From Elysia chlorotica (lineage: Eukaryota; Mollusca; Gastropoda; Plakobranchidae), in NCBI GenBank assembly GCA_003991915.1, contig RQTK01000112.1:577853-641852 (forward strand): 64,000 bases of DNA, written 5' to 3'. Both the position numbers and the translations under genes were made by a program. The notes beneath the pieces were generated by a model. It saw nothing but the letters and a program-made list of their open reading frames with translations, had not been told where the DNA came from and did no database searches. Positions 24,028 through 36,647 of the stretch are shown one piece after another; positions within the stretch are counted from its first letter, which is position 1; every line of letters begins with the position of its first letter.

Positions 24028-24295
24028 GGGGAAGAGAGTTATCTCCCTCTCTCCGGGTTTAACGTCTCCTAGGTTGTTCTGGAGAGTCGTATTCGGCGAC
24101 GGGTCCCAAGATTGTCGTCTAACAGTTTTATGTGCTGCCACATACGAGACAGGGTGGGAATACTATGACATCGACCTAACCAGTTGCAAGGGTCGAACAT
24201 CGGACAAATAAAATTTCCGATCGTAAGATTAGACCTGTGGACCTCCTGATCTGGAGATCAACGCTCTACCACTTGAGCCAGTTCGCCCCACGTTT
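24028..24295 (-). mobile_element. tRNA-derived SINE, minus strand
   Basis: Read on the minus strand from 24291, GGGGCGAACTGGCTCAAGTG and GTAGAGCGTTG give a clear tRNA-like 5' half with an A box. An anticodon-stem-like segment and AGGTCCACAGG follow, with the B box decayed. The body contains GTCTCGTATGTGGCAGCAC and the tail TTAACGTCTCC (read as GGTTTAACGTCTCC on the plus strand). Head and body match the copy at 54720-55016. Confidence 0.75.
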
Positions 24296-24639
24296 TGCTG
24301 CTATGAGTGGCAGCACGTAAAATTGACAGACATTGACCTGGGATCCTTCCACGAAATAGCCTAGTTCCTGATGGTGGGCATTAATAAATCAAACAACTGT
24401 CTACATCACGGTGAGCGCTCACGCAGACATTCATCTGTGTGTATATATTGGACTATTATTTGAAGTGTGATTATGTATAAACGTTCCTGTAATGACATAA
24501 TTGTAGTATAATTGTAATTACGCTTTGATAATTAATGTCAAGTTCATTACTACCTATAAAAGTGCGTTGAAACAGATCGTCAGAAACAAATTTTGGAAAC
24601 GATTAAACGTTGGTTTGTTAATTGTCAGCAGCAAGGTCA
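24296..24639. other. Non-coding spacer between SINE copies
   Basis: No gene recognised. Confidence 0.5.
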
Positions 24640-24835
24640 TACGGTTTACGAATCCCAAGACCACGTCTGACAATTTTACGAGTTGCTACATAGAGCCGAC
24701 CGCTCACATTATATTGCTAATAATATATGAAAGATAGATTAAAATCTGTCCAAAAAATGGTCTTACTTTGGGTTCGACCTGCCGAGTGGGAGACAAACGC
24801 TTTATTGCATGCGCCTTTTAGCTCTTCCTAGCTCC
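24640..24835 (-). mobile_element. Degenerate tRNA-derived SINE, minus strand
   Basis: The minus strand reads GGGAGCTAGGAAGAGCTAAA near 24835, then a TTTGTCTCCCACTCGGC anticodon region and a B-box-like AGGTCGAACCC (24770-24780). The body near 24650-24690 shares CCCAAGACCACGTCTGACAA with the other copies. Confidence 0.5.
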
Positions 24836-26784
24836 CATAATAAAGAGGAGGGGCAAAAAGGTGTATAGAGAAAAAGAATAGAGAGAGGAAGAGAAAATGG
24901 AATGAACAAAGATTGATTGAAAGAGTTACTATATTAATTAAAGCGTACGTCTCGTAGAAAAAAAAAACACCGGAATAGCTGGCTTTGACAGACAACATTC
25001 AGAAAAAAAAATTATAAAAGGAAATTTTGAAAAGGAGGTTAAAAAACAAGAAATGAGAAGGAAGCAACAAATAGTGACAGCCTTCTGTCTAGAAGGGTCC
25101 TTACAAATTTCATCAAGTGTGAACTTGGACAACAACCGCGTAGGAAGATACAACGCTAGAATAACCAAGAGATCAAACGCTCGTGAAAACGCCCACCCAC
25201 ATTAACACGCGCAAAGCAATGCTCCGAAAAGATTACCATTGAAACCTAGCCCTAGAGAGACGTGAAAGCCCAGAGCCATTGAAAGACCTCCCAACTGTAC
25301 GCCAAAAAAAAAATATTTGTGCGCCTGTAATCGTTACGTTTTTTGCCTGAAGTTGTACACTTTAAAGCTTGTATTAGTTGGCAGCGGACCATTGGTATTG
25401 AGTGGACAGATATGTCGCAAGTGGGTGGTGGGAGTAAATGGACCATTTTTTGTGCTATTTCCCTCTTGGGACCAAGATAATCGCTGTTTGCACAGATAGA
25501 ACTAAATTGGCTTCAACCGAGCTACGTTAACTTGGTGGGGCAACTACATTTCCTTATTTGGGTTCTAAAAATAGGGTTATTATGATATACCCAGAAATAA
25601 CAGTTTTTACGTCTGTCCTTCAGCGCGAATAAAAAAAGGGGGGAGGGGGGAAGCAGGTGGACATTTTTATGTCGCTGTAAACTTAAGGGAAGGTGATCGT
25701 TTGGGTTAGTAGGTTTAAACCCATTTAAACAGTTTCTCAATTGTTTATGTTTGTTCCTGATAGTCCATTTCTTCCCTGTTCTCTTTATAAACATCTTAAA
25801 CATTGCTCTTTTGTCACTAGAACGGATGATTGTGCATTTGATGCGCGTTCTTAAACTCTTCACATTAAATAGACGTGGTTTGTTTTCACTCAAATCATAC
25901 AAAGTCCAATTGAGAAGTCTAATAGTCAGTCCTGGTCAAAGTGTTCCAGAAAAACAAACATTTACGGAAATAAATAAGCATTCATTAGTTTGCATTTAAA
26001 CTCAAAGTGATCTTTGAATTTGAATAAAAAGCCATACTGGTTACAGTATACAATTTTACTAAGTCTGCAAGTTGGTTGAAAAAAATGTTCGCTGTGTATC
26101 ACTCTGTTATAAGAATGAAACTAATTTAAATGAAATCAAGTGTATTGTTACTGTTATCGAATTATTGTGTCGACTTCAGTTCATTTAGTTGACTTGGCCT
26201 GAACTTAAGGATGTAATCCTCCTGTATAAAATCGTATTTAACCTTGAATTATGTTCATTATTATGTTTGGAATACTTTATTAACACTGAATAATGAATTG
26301 TTTGTTTTTGTTTAGCTTTGTTTTCTAATAGGTAAAAAGAGGTGTCTTATCATGATTAATTCACTAGAGACCAATTTAAAACACGTCAACCTACTTATAA
26401 ATGAAGCCCAAGGAATGCCAGCTTGTAAAATTCCCACCAAATTAGCACAATTTTCTTAATTTGTAAGGACATAGACTGAAGAGTCCACAAAACGTGAAAT
26501 TAACGCAAAGAGAACTTGATTTGAGATGCAAGGGTACTCGATAAAACAATAACAGCTCTTATTACTCAAACTATGTGTATACACAAAACAGAATAATAGA
26601 AGAACATCTGTTGCTAAAAATTTTAGGTGGGGCAACAATATTTATCAATAGCGTGCACTATTATTGGAGCAGATAAATCAATATAAAACTATCTCTACGT
26701 AAGCATTATTATCATTCTGTGTTTCTGGATCAAGAGCCAAGTTTATCCTAGTCAGCGTAGCAGTGAAAAAAATGTATAGCTATT
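24836..26784. other. Non-coding region, no gene supported
   Basis: Open frames on both strands at 25522-25999 (up to 126 codons) have no domain I recognise. A G-run (GGGGGGAGGGGGG) lies near 25638-25650. Confidence 0.5.
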
Positions 26785-26930
26785 TGGTTGGTTGATTGGG
26801 TTGGTTTCAAAACGTCTCGCGCAGACAAGTCCCAAGACTAACGTATGACAAAGTTAATTGGCAGAGCGGGGATCTCAAAATGTTTGTCTCAACCGATCCT
26901 AGTGTTCGAACACACATCCATCATATAAGT
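26785..26930 (-). mobile_element. SINE 3' fragment
   Basis: The plus strand reads GGTTGGTTGATTGGGTTGG, then AAAACGTCTC, then AGTCCCAAGACTAACGT. This is the same tail and body order as at 24000-24110, so it is a truncated minus-strand copy of that family. Confidence 0.5.
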
Positions 26931-28916
26931 TAATTAAATTACACCCAACGCTTTGACAAGCAAAAGATTTTCATTGTTGCCTCGAGTAAGACTCATTTCC
27001 TCAACTCTTTTGACTAAAAAAAGTTCTTTTTCTACATTTTTATGAATGTTACCATCCTAATACGATTATGTAATTTTTCCAGGGAACCGTGAGGTGATGA
27101 AGGGAGTAATATCTTCTTCATTACTTTTTCATGATATTAATTTACGCTCTTCCTTGTTTACTATCTGCCGCATTAATATTTTACGTAGCCTTGGTAGAAA
27201 TAAACTCGTATTACACTAAGTTTAATTAATCTTCTATTGATATAATTACTTTGTCTGTTTAGACCAAATGTTTTACCCGTTGGCGATTTTCCCCCATATG
27301 TATATAAAAACAATATAAATAAGAATATTTTCTTATAATTAATAAATTAGAGTCATGTAGGTGAATAGAAATGAAAGTATTAGAAAAAATCGTTATTATC
27401 ATAATTATTCCTAATATAACGTTGGTACGAACGTTGAAGCTGAAGAACGAATATATTGCCTACTTTCCTTGAAAGCCACGTCAAAATGGAAAATTATGAT
27501 AATCTATTTTATATGTTCTAAATGTGCATGAAAAGTTATCCCAATCATATTTTTTTAGATAAAGAGATATTATTCATGTATACATCTCCAGCACAATTAT
27601 ATGCTGTGTTTACAGATGAGTAGATTTTTTCCTTTTTTTGTTGTTGTTCCGTTGTTATTGGTTTTATTAATTTTGTCTCTAATGTGTTCTTTATTTTTTT
27701 CTAATGACATGTTTAAGCTGAAGCTCTATAACTTATTCCATTTAGTCAATACTCAGTGCAAATCAAGTAGAACTGGTTAAACAGAGGCCATCAGCCCATT
27801 ATGTACGTATTATGTTAATGTGATATCTTCTTTATTTCAATATTAATTGTTACAGTAGGTTGCAGCTTTTTGCTCAATAAACTTACAATTTAGTATACAT
27901 AGAGATGCTGGCCTTTTCAGCCTTTATGTGGCGTGTTATTGAAACCCTTCTATCAGTCTATGGAGTATTTAATGCATAACAACTTGATCCGAAATGGGCG
28001 AACAAAAATGTTTTTCTTGAACTTATTGTTTTTCTAGTTGGTTATTTTGTTTATCTTTTTACTTCGTGAGTGTCAGAAGTAAAATGTGATTGTAATATGA
28101 TAAGATGGAAGAAATATTATTCATAGACTTCGTCATAAACGTACAGTTTGGGTTTGCCGGTTTTTAATTACAAAGTCTAAACCCATCTACTTAAAAGTAC
28201 ATTGTGTTATAGAATGGCTTTACGTGCTGGCAAGAAGGAAATAATTAATGTTTAAATCAAGAGCTGATATTTTTTATACCACAGTACGACTCATCGTCGC
28301 CGTCGCAAGCTGGCAATCGTTCGCCAGGTCTCACAATTTAGCTCCACCATCTCCCTGTACACTGAGCTTGAGGTCGACAAAAAGATATGTTTTGGTGAGG
28401 AAAGGGGGGGGGGGGGCATCTGCAACCGTCGCATTCCTCAAGACTAGAGTGTGGACAAACTCTGAGATGGTCTACAAAACCAAGCTAGCATCTACGAGCT
28501 TGCGTTACAAAAAAATTATTAGCGAAATATGAACCAATTATGTCCTAGGAAGCGTAATAAAATGACGTTTCTTGGGCACAATGTGGCAAGAAAAATTACC
28601 TTATACCGAAGTTCTGTCAAACGCTCATCTTCCTGGTATGTACACCACGGAGGATAGTCGCAAACCCAAAGAGATCCCATACAGAGAGCTTGCAACAGGA
28701 AGTACATGTACCGGCTTCTCACATCTAAGATTTCTCTGCAATTGTCATATAGATACACGAAAGTCCTCGACATCCATACATAGTCCTGGAAATAACTTAA
28801 ATAAAAATATGATTGATCAACATGCAAGAGCAATTCAAAACAGGTGAAGCAAATTTGATTAAAGAAGCGGTGACAAAATGGGCGAACAGAAATGAACGCA
28901 GCACCTCTAGCACATC
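26931..28916. other. AT-rich non-coding region
   Basis: About 2 kb, AT-rich to 28250. A patch at 28260-28860 has more GC, a 13-bp G run near 28405, and open frames on both strands of 91-104 codons. None resembles a known protein and no convincing splice sites bound them. Confidence 0.45.
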
Positions 28917-28966
28917 GTAGTGAATTAACTAAAATCTGAGACCTCAGCTTTTAGTTAATTCACTAC
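28917..28966. repeat. Near-perfect 50-bp palindrome
   Basis: The arm GTAGTGAATTAACTAAAA (28917-28934) has an exact reverse complement at 28949-28966. Inside, after one mismatched pair, CTGAG (28936-28940) pairs with CTCAG (28943-28947), leaving only AC unpaired. The structure is 23 paired bases of 24, with almost no loop. It could be a foldback MITE relic or a spontaneous palindromic insertion. The 2-nt loop argues against a microRNA precursor. Confidence 0.97.
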
Positions 28967-31211
28967 ATTGGTCTCTAACGGTTACCATGAGGCGCTGTCT
29001 CAGCAGGTATAGACAAAATAGATTTTTTTATGGTCCAGCTTGATTGACTGATTACGACAAATTTTGATTTCCAGATAATAGAAAACTGTTATAATCTTAA
29101 TCTCGTGAGTAGTACTCAGTATTTCTGCTATAGCTTTAATTATTATGGTTCTACAGGTTACATGAGTGCAATATATGGGTAAAGTTAGTTCAGCCTTTTT
29201 TCTAAAGCAGACGTGTGGTATTTTTTTTAAATATAAGTATCCCAGTTGCCAAACAAATTAGATTTATATATTACGATATCATAGTAATATTGCATTTTCA
29301 AGCCAGGCAAAATAATCGTTATTGGTCAATTAGCATTTGTAATGTGACTAAACATGAAGATGTTTCCTACCATAGGTAGCTTTGCAATGTTCTTTTGTTA
29401 CCATGTAAACAATTAATTCCTTGGTTAAAACAGCAGTTACTTTGGATTGGCTAAATTCTTGACTTATGATCAGTTTCGGAGTTTTCATCGTAACGCTACT
29501 AAATAACGCAAAGAATGCAGAGGACGCAGTGACTTTTCCAGGGCCCGTATTACCGGAAACGATGCGCGGATTCCATACGTCCTGATCTGGATCAATAAGA
29601 CCTCAGGCCACATCAATACCACTATGTATTTCATAGAAGTAGGCCAATCTATTTATAATGGTGACCTGTTTAAGATTGTTGGTCTATTTTCGGCGACCAT
29701 GCACAACTTTCGGAGTGGTGTGTACGATATGTAAAGGTACAAGAACAGCAATATTACTGTTAGATTAAAATCTAAAACTAGATTAGATCTAAACATTATT
29801 TTAGTAGAAGCATCAATAAGGGCAATATGACTAACCTAAGATATAGTAATTTATTTTTATTATAAATGTCATGTTCAATTCATATCGTCTCGATCCACAG
29901 TTTATAGAGTCCGTTTTCTATGTTTGTTTACACTCAGGGCCATCATAATGTTTACACCTTAAAATTTCAAAATGTCATCATAATTATGATGCGTAGAAAC
30001 TTATCACCTCTGCACAAAGAAGATTCAAAAAGCCTACCATTATCGTTATCACAAATAGATTTTGTTATTGCAAATATAGAGGCGCTCCAGGTCACATTCA
30101 GATCGATGGAAACATGAACAAAACCGGTCTATTACATTACTCGATCAATCATTCGGTTAAATTGTTATTGCTTTGTTTGTTTTTTTAATCTTCTTATGTA
30201 ATAATTCAAAATGCATCAATTTCATATCAAAACAAGTTTTCGTTTAAAATATAACGCTTAACATTGATTTTGCTGATTCTTAAAGAGCATTAACACTGCG
30301 TTATATTAGACCATTGCTTGATCTTTTACTTCTAAAACATTTCTCAACAGAGAGACCCTGGAAAGCGAAAACCGGAAATATCGCTGAAAATACTCTCGGC
30401 GTTGCCATGGCAACATAATGCTTTTCATTCCTTGGAAGCAGCAGCTATACCGGATTAAAAGCTCTTGTTTTTTCTAAAGCTTCTGATAAATATTTCATCG
30501 GAGAAGCTTTTGACCAAAAAGTACACAGGTCAGAACACAGAGCATATCATTGATTTTAAAGAAGAGCTTTTGTTGTTATTTTGGTTTCCGCCTCATACTA
30601 GCTAGTTTCCCAGGCAGCTTACAGACAAAAGAAAACAAGGGGGGTGGGGGAGGGAAAGAAAATTAAGATAGATTACTTTACTTAATGACCAAACAACGAG
30701 GCGTGGTTTATTTCCAGATTTAGAGAAAACCTTGGAAGCAACGTCCAGATTTTTGGTATTGATTTATTCCTAGGGTTTATACTGAGAAACACAAAATCAC
30801 GACAGTCTGTAGAGCGAAAGTTGTTTGACAATCAGGCATAAACAGCGAAAGTGGGGGCGTGCGTTCAGTAAACAAGATATCTGAGAAGACGTGGGAGGAA
30901 GACTGGAACATCACTAATAATAATGGCATCTCTCTGTCGCACGCCTCCGCGGTTAGGTTTCCAGGGTTTTTCTCCCCAAGGTATCTTCTATTGTTGCTGC
31001 GGCAGTGATAGATCCGTTATGCTAATTAGATATAGTATTAAAAGTTGGATGGATTCTTTCAGTATCATCGTTGTTTTTTTCTTGTTACTGTAATAAGATA
31101 CTTCGATTTGACCAAAAAATGGATTAGTTTTCGGGTTATTTTCTTCAGTAAATTTCTTTTTTCTCCCCTATCGCTATTTTTTTATAATGTCACTTTTAGT
31201 TCATCTTTCTT
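28967..31211. other. Non-coding region with possible regulatory content
   Basis: About 2.2 kb with no supported gene. It contains the X-box-like palindrome at 30401. It also contains a 57-codon plus-strand frame (30923-31093, beginning MASLCRTPPRLGF and ending in a hydrophobic stretch), which is unsupported by any family. Confidence 0.45.
30401..30414. promoter_or_regulatory. Perfect X-box palindrome, candidate RFX site
   Basis: GTTGCCATGGCAAC is a perfect 14-bp palindrome. It matches the RFX-family X-box consensus (two GTTGCC half-sites with short spacing). RFX factors control ciliary and some neuronal genes. It lies in a small patch richer in GC than its flanks, but no gene start is recognised beside it, so function is an inference. 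Confidence 0.4.
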
Positions 31212-31930
31212 GTGGGTTTTTTTTCGTCATTTACCGCCAAATGTAATTTATAATCTGGTTTTTGTTCAGAATTTAAATTTATTTAATTTATTGTCGCTAC
31301 TCAAAATAATATACTGGCACGGTCAAAATAGTACATTTAGAGCGTCATTAAAAACCACATCGTTTGTGTAGCCGAAACTAACATTTTAAATTCAAAGATA
31401 TTGAAATACATCATCGAGCGTATTCATTATTGAAATTCGTTACAGCAGATACTTTTGATAGCAACTATTGTTCTGAATATTTTCGTTGCTTTCATCTTGT
31501 GAAAAGTACTAAAAGTAAAAAAAAAACAGTAGTTTGAGCGTTTACTGGCAAAATAAGATGTAGATGTATTTGCTGCTTTTTTTATTCGGATTATCTACCG
31601 CCAAATGTAATTTATAATCTGGTTTTTGTTTAGAATTTATTGTTGCTACATAGAATAATATACTTTTACGGTCAAAATAGTACATTTAGAGCGTAAAAAA
31701 AAAAACACTTCGTTTGTGTAGCCGAAACTAACATTTTAAATTCAAAGATATTGAAATACATCATCGGGCGTATTAATTATTGAAATTAGTTATAGCAGAT
31801 ACTTTTGATAGCAACTATTGTTCTGAATAATTTCGCTGCTTTTATCTTGTGCAAAGTTTTAAAAGTAATAAAACAGTAATTTGAACGTTTACTGGCCAAA
31901 TGCGATATAGAGGTATTTGCTTCTTCATAT
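31212..31930. repeat. Tandem direct duplication, period ~364 bp
   Basis: ACCGCCAAATGTAATTTATA at 31233 recurs at 31597. The similarity continues through CATCGTTTGTGTAGCCG and ATACTTTTGATAGCAACTAT to the end of the second copy near 31925. The copies differ by scattered substitutions and a ~20-bp indel, so the duplication is not very recent. Confidence 0.93.
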
Positions 31931-33282
31931 TTAACAAAATCCGGATTTTTTTCCTCTTTTTTTCTTGTATTATCGAACTATTCTTGGTTAGCTTCTCCAA
32001 GCAACTCTTTCTTTACGGTCCATCTCCGCTAACCTTTCGTTCACACACACCCACATACACACAGACACATCTTTGTTGTCTATAGACCTAGTGCAACACT
32101 TTTTCTTAACTGCCAAATTTGGTTTTGTCTGAAGTTGTCCTTTGATTATTTATCCCCTCCACCCCCCCCCTTTCTAAATCTCTCTACTCTCAAACAAAAA
32201 GACACTATTATATGTTAATGTGTTTCTCTACTTTCTAAAAACAAATATAAATCCAACCCAAACCCTGATCAACATTAAAATTGGAACAACGTCAAAAGAA
32301 AATGTATAGTATTTTGCATCTTTGATTCTCTTTAAAAGTTTCGTGATAAATCCTGGCTTTGTGACCTGCCAACTGTGCGAGTATTTGAACGCACTTTGTT
32401 ACTCTTTTTGGCTTGAATTGCACATCTTTGTCTGGTTAGGTTGGCGTTTCAATATTTGTTGTGATTGACATTTCTTTTCTATGGATTTTTTAACCCATCG
32501 CGTTTCTCTTTTGATATCAAGGTTCAGATCTGTGTGTCCCCGCCTCTGTCATTGTTTGAAAAACACTTTTGATATTGTCGTGTCAACCTTAAGGCAAATA
32601 TAAATACATATCAGAATGTTTAAATTTGTCCAATGAGTTTGAGTATTGAATTGGTTATGTTTCACAATACATGATTTGAATCTTATAATGCTGGATACAC
32701 CGCGCGAATAAGACAAGATGTTAATTTACCCTTTCTTTATAATAGTACAGAAGATCATGATGGTGCTGATCGTTGATATTGAAAGCGACGGTGATGGTGA
32801 TGGTCGTAGTGACGATGATGTCGGTAGCGGGGTAGTGTTGTGGTGTCAAAGGTGGAGATGGGTGTTGGTGGCCGTGATGGTAATGGTTGTGGTGGTAGTG
32901 CCGGCAATAGATAGTTATGCAATACTAAGACGTTTGTGGATTTCAAGTTCTCGTTCCCAAAACCCTCCTCTGTCTATCTTTCTCTTTATTAGACTGATCG
33001 CCCAGACAGCAGTGATTGACAACCTCACCACCTAGACGTAAAGCCTTTCTTGCTGTTATATTAGTATATGTTATTGTTTGTTTTCGTTCTGTATAACCAA
33101 GTAAAGGTTACGCGAAAACTAGCCATATAGTTCAGAGCTAATATTATTCTTACTGCAAATACCATCGGCCATACTGAACCTGACTTGCCCTTTCGTTACA
33201 AGGCAGTGGGTTCAAGGTTACAGAGGGCTTTGATTAACGCATAAACGCCTAGATCGTTCTTTCTTCACATGACATGTGTTAG
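31931..33282. other. Non-coding region
   Basis: No gene supported. A GATG/GGTG-rich imperfect stretch at 32755-32900 explains the Val/Asp- and His/Pro-rich open frames there. Confidence 0.5.

Positions 33283-33363
<81 letters not shown>
33283..33363. repeat. (AAT)n microsatellite
   Basis: About 27 AAT units with one AGT interruption. The poly-Ile open frame on the minus strand is an artefact. Confidence 0.97.
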
Positions 33364-33365
<2 letters not shown>

Positions 33366-34682
33366 GTTTTTTATAGAGATAATATTCAATAAACTCAGCT
33401 TATGACAATTTTGACACATTAAAATCACATTAAAAAAATGTATGACATAGTCACATAGAATATATATAAAAATACATGTCATAACATTACAACCAAAAAG
33501 CATTTATTCATACAAATACATGATTTGCATACATGATTAAAACTAGCGATCTAACAAATGCGTTTTTAATAAGATTTTGATTTAATTTTTGGCTTGGAAT
33601 GGACAATACTTGTTTGTACAATGATGTGACGATAAAAATAGTCATAGGTAATTAAAAAACGGTAATTACTTTTCTTAGCTCTTAACGTAACGTATATATA
33701 ACGAATTATGTGAAATCTCTTGGTGACTTCCTGAGAAAGAATCAATATAACAGGTTATAGTTTGAAGCAAATAGTATGATACTCAATCAGCCTTGACTCA
33801 TTAAACCATAAAAGTAGTTGTTGGTCTAATATCCGCTGCATTAATCTCTCAAACAGTAGTTTTTCACGGGTAGAATTTTTAGATATTGCTATTGCTATTG
33901 CTAAACAGTGGTTAGAAGTAGGCGCTAGTTGATAATGACATAAAATCAATTGGCTTCGCTGGGTAAGGGCTATTGACCAACCTTGTAGATGCGTTGGCAC
34001 AGAAGCGCCTTGCCAGTTGCCACTAAAGATAAGATAAAATATATTTCTTTATAAAATAGAGAACAGTCTATACTAATAGAACAATACGCAGCCTATTTAA
34101 CTACTCGGCTTATAAACTACATACCAACAGCAACTTGAGTAAGATGGGGATTAGACTTTTTTCCACTATGAATTGTAATTTAATGTATATTGGTGTTTCT
34201 TTGTTGCCCACTTACTTTGTTTTAAAACCCATTTGAACAACTATCGCATCATCTCTAGAAATTACGCCATTCAAAAGATGTTCAGCGTACAGTAAACAAA
34301 TTCATTCCTATTTTCTCGTGCTAAAATAAAAGTCTTCAAGATAGTTTATTCAAAATGTAAAGCGTCCTAATCTTTTTTTTTTTAAATGTAATTTTATTAT
34401 TTTTAACAACAGCTGTTGTTTTTAACACAAATATATTGAGGATACAAATGATGTGCTAACATCCACACAGAAAAAAACAACACATTGAAGTTCTAGGTTT
34501 TAATTCGTAATAACCTTTTTAACTCTACAGTTTACAAATAATCGCCTTATTTTTCACTTGTGTGTTTTGTCTAAAGAAAATGCATTAGCTGATCAAAAGA
34601 AAAAGAACAGACTATGGTAGCTCGAATAGAAGACGAAAAACGATGCAAAATGAGAAGCAAGTTTGTAAAATGGCAAAAAAAA
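33364..34682. other. AT-rich non-coding region
   Basis: No gene supported. An 81-codon minus-strand frame at 33755-34000 has ordinary-looking protein composition but no identifiable family. Confidence 0.5.
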
Positions 34683-35245
34683 TAGAGAGAGGGGGGAGAT
34701 AGAAAGAGGGAGAGAGAGAGGGGGAGAGAGATGGAGAGAGAGAGAGAGAGAGAGAAGCGATAGGAGAGGAAGGGTGAACAAGAAGTACAGAAAACGGGAT
34801 ATGTTGAGACAGATGGACATAAATAAAGTAAATGGGAGTCATAAAGAGAGAGAAAGAGAGGGATAGAGATGGAGAGACAAATAAAGTGACACGGAGGCAG
34901 AAACAAAAACTTTGAACTAGAGATAGAAAACTAAAGATAGAAAACTAAAGATAGAGATACATAGACAGAGATACATAGACAGAGACATAGACAAGAGAGA
35001 CAGAGACAAAGAGACAGAGAGAGGGAGATAGAGAGACAAGACAGAGACAAGAGAGACAAGAGAGAAGAGACAGAGAGAGGGAGAGTGGAGAGAGAGGAAA
35101 AGACGGGAGAGACAGAGAGAGAGACACAGAGAGAGAGACCCGGAGAGAGGCACAGACAGAGAGAGACAGAGACAAGGAGAGAGACAGAGAGAGATGAGGG
35201 GAGAGAGAGAGAGGCAAATCGAACGAGAGAGACAGAGAGGCAATT
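34683..35245. repeat. Long mosaic polypurine (GA/GACA) tract
   Basis: About 560 bp are overwhelmingly purine on the plus strand: GGGAGA, GAGACA, GATAGA and ACATAG units with few pyrimidine interruptions. This is the longest purine-biased block in the window. Mirror-repeat GA tracts of this kind can form triplex (H-DNA). Ser/Leu frames on the minus strand are artefacts. Confidence 0.93.
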
Positions 35246-35790
35246 ACGAAGCTGAGCATAAACAAGCTAATCGATTCTCCTAACAATATTTTCAGCTTAA
35301 ACTGATTAAAGTTTACCTGAAGAGGCCAAGCTGTGAGACTGGATAACGTTCAATCGATGGATCTAAGACACGCTCAAGCGCTGACACAGGGAATTAGCTT
35401 GAAGGAAAATTATCCTCAATCACGCAAACATAATTGTGAAAAAATCGAAGTTTTTAACAAAAACAACAACAATCAAAAACAATGAAAAACCACAAAAAAT
35501 CAATAGTGATTATTTTTACGATTATAATTTGAGTGTAATGAAAATAGAGAAATGAAAAATTGGGAGATAGCTAAAAGGTTGGTAAATTATAGCAAAAAAG
35601 GTAGATAAACAGAATATTTTGTTGACGAAAAAAACGGGGGGATGATTTTCTATTATAAAGTAGAAAACATAGAAGATATTTAAAGAAAGAAGAGTGGAAT
35701 GAATGCAATAAGATCTTAATTGTTGTGATTGTTATGAAAGTATAAAAGACTGGTACATGAGACAGCGAGATAGAGAAAGAGTTCACTAGA
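35246..35790. other. Non-coding spacer
   Basis: AT-rich sequence with AACAACAAC stretches. No gene recognised. Confidence 0.5.
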
Positions 35791-35807
35791 AAGGTGCGGA
35801 GAGAGAA

Positions 35808-35850
<43 letters not shown>

Positions 35851-35935
35851 AGGAGGGAGAGTGGAAGAGGGGAGGATATTGAGATAGAATGGTAAAGTTT
35901 GGGAGAGAGGGAAAGAGAGAGCGGAGAGGGAAATA
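35791..35935. repeat. (GA)n microsatellite
   Basis: A pure GA core at about 35812-35847 with GGGAG- and GGAA-rich flanks. Confidence 0.93.
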
Positions 35936-36189
35936 AAACTAACCTTTCCTTCGTTTAAATGAAAAGGACAATGGCAGCAAAGAATTTAACATTTAAAGAT
36001 TTCGCAATTTTTCATAGCTTCCTCAAGGCATGTATACCCTATTATTAAAACAACAACAACAACAACATACAAAGGTTAAACGAATAATCATGATAATTGT
36101 TTCTATTCGTGTGCTGTCGCTTGTTTGCCTATAAACACAGACGAAATGGTGATGGAATTTATTATGTAGATGATGATGACGACATTGAT

Positions 36190-36480
36190 GATTATGTAAA
36201 TTAAATAAATGGTGAAGATGTTATCCAACCTCTGGAAAGAGATTGAACTCTGGCTGACTGACTGATTATGGTAAAATGGCTCGGAAACACCCACACACGG
36301 AATGAAAATGATCACTGGTCTTTTATATTTAAAACCAATTCGGTTGCTTTACTATGCTGTTTTTATTTTCTGGTCGAATAGAAAATCACACTGGTTACGA
36401 TAGCACATAGGTGAGTATGACGATGAGTCTAAATGTTGTTACGATGCTGATTTAATCAACGATCTTAAAATGATAATTGT
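36190..36480. repeat. Dispersed repeat, copy A, upstream of (GAT)n
   Basis: From about 36275 (GGCTCGGAAACACCC) to 36390, the sequence matches 46248-46360 in the same orientation. It shares CTCGGAAACA, GATCACTG, CAATTCGGT, TTTACTRT and TTTTTATTTTCT in order. The segment just upstream (36215-36260) resembles the reverse complement of 22825-22863. The family is unknown and may be a non-autonomous transposon or SINE. Confidence 0.65.
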
Positions 36481-36498
36481 GATGATGGTGATAATGAC

Positions 36499-36647
<149 letters not shown>

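Noticed and set aside
24230..24295. Functional tRNA gene at the SINE heads (also 21349-21417, 43980-44045 and 54947-55011)
   Set aside because: A and B boxes are present but acceptor stems do not pair and no tRNA 3' end or terminator follows. The sequence continues into shared SINE bodies.
28519..28847. Overlapping open frames on both strands of about 90-104 codons
   Set aside because: No domain, no splice-site support and no codon-like pattern that could be defended by eye.
29649..29658. MEF2-like site CTATTTATAA
   Set aside because: The motif is expected often by chance in AT-rich DNA and has no supporting context here.
33755..34000. Possible retrotransposon RNase H remnant in an 81-codon minus-strand frame (HLQGWSIAL)
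   Set aside because: Only a few residues look similar. Catalytic acidic residues and flanking domains are missing.
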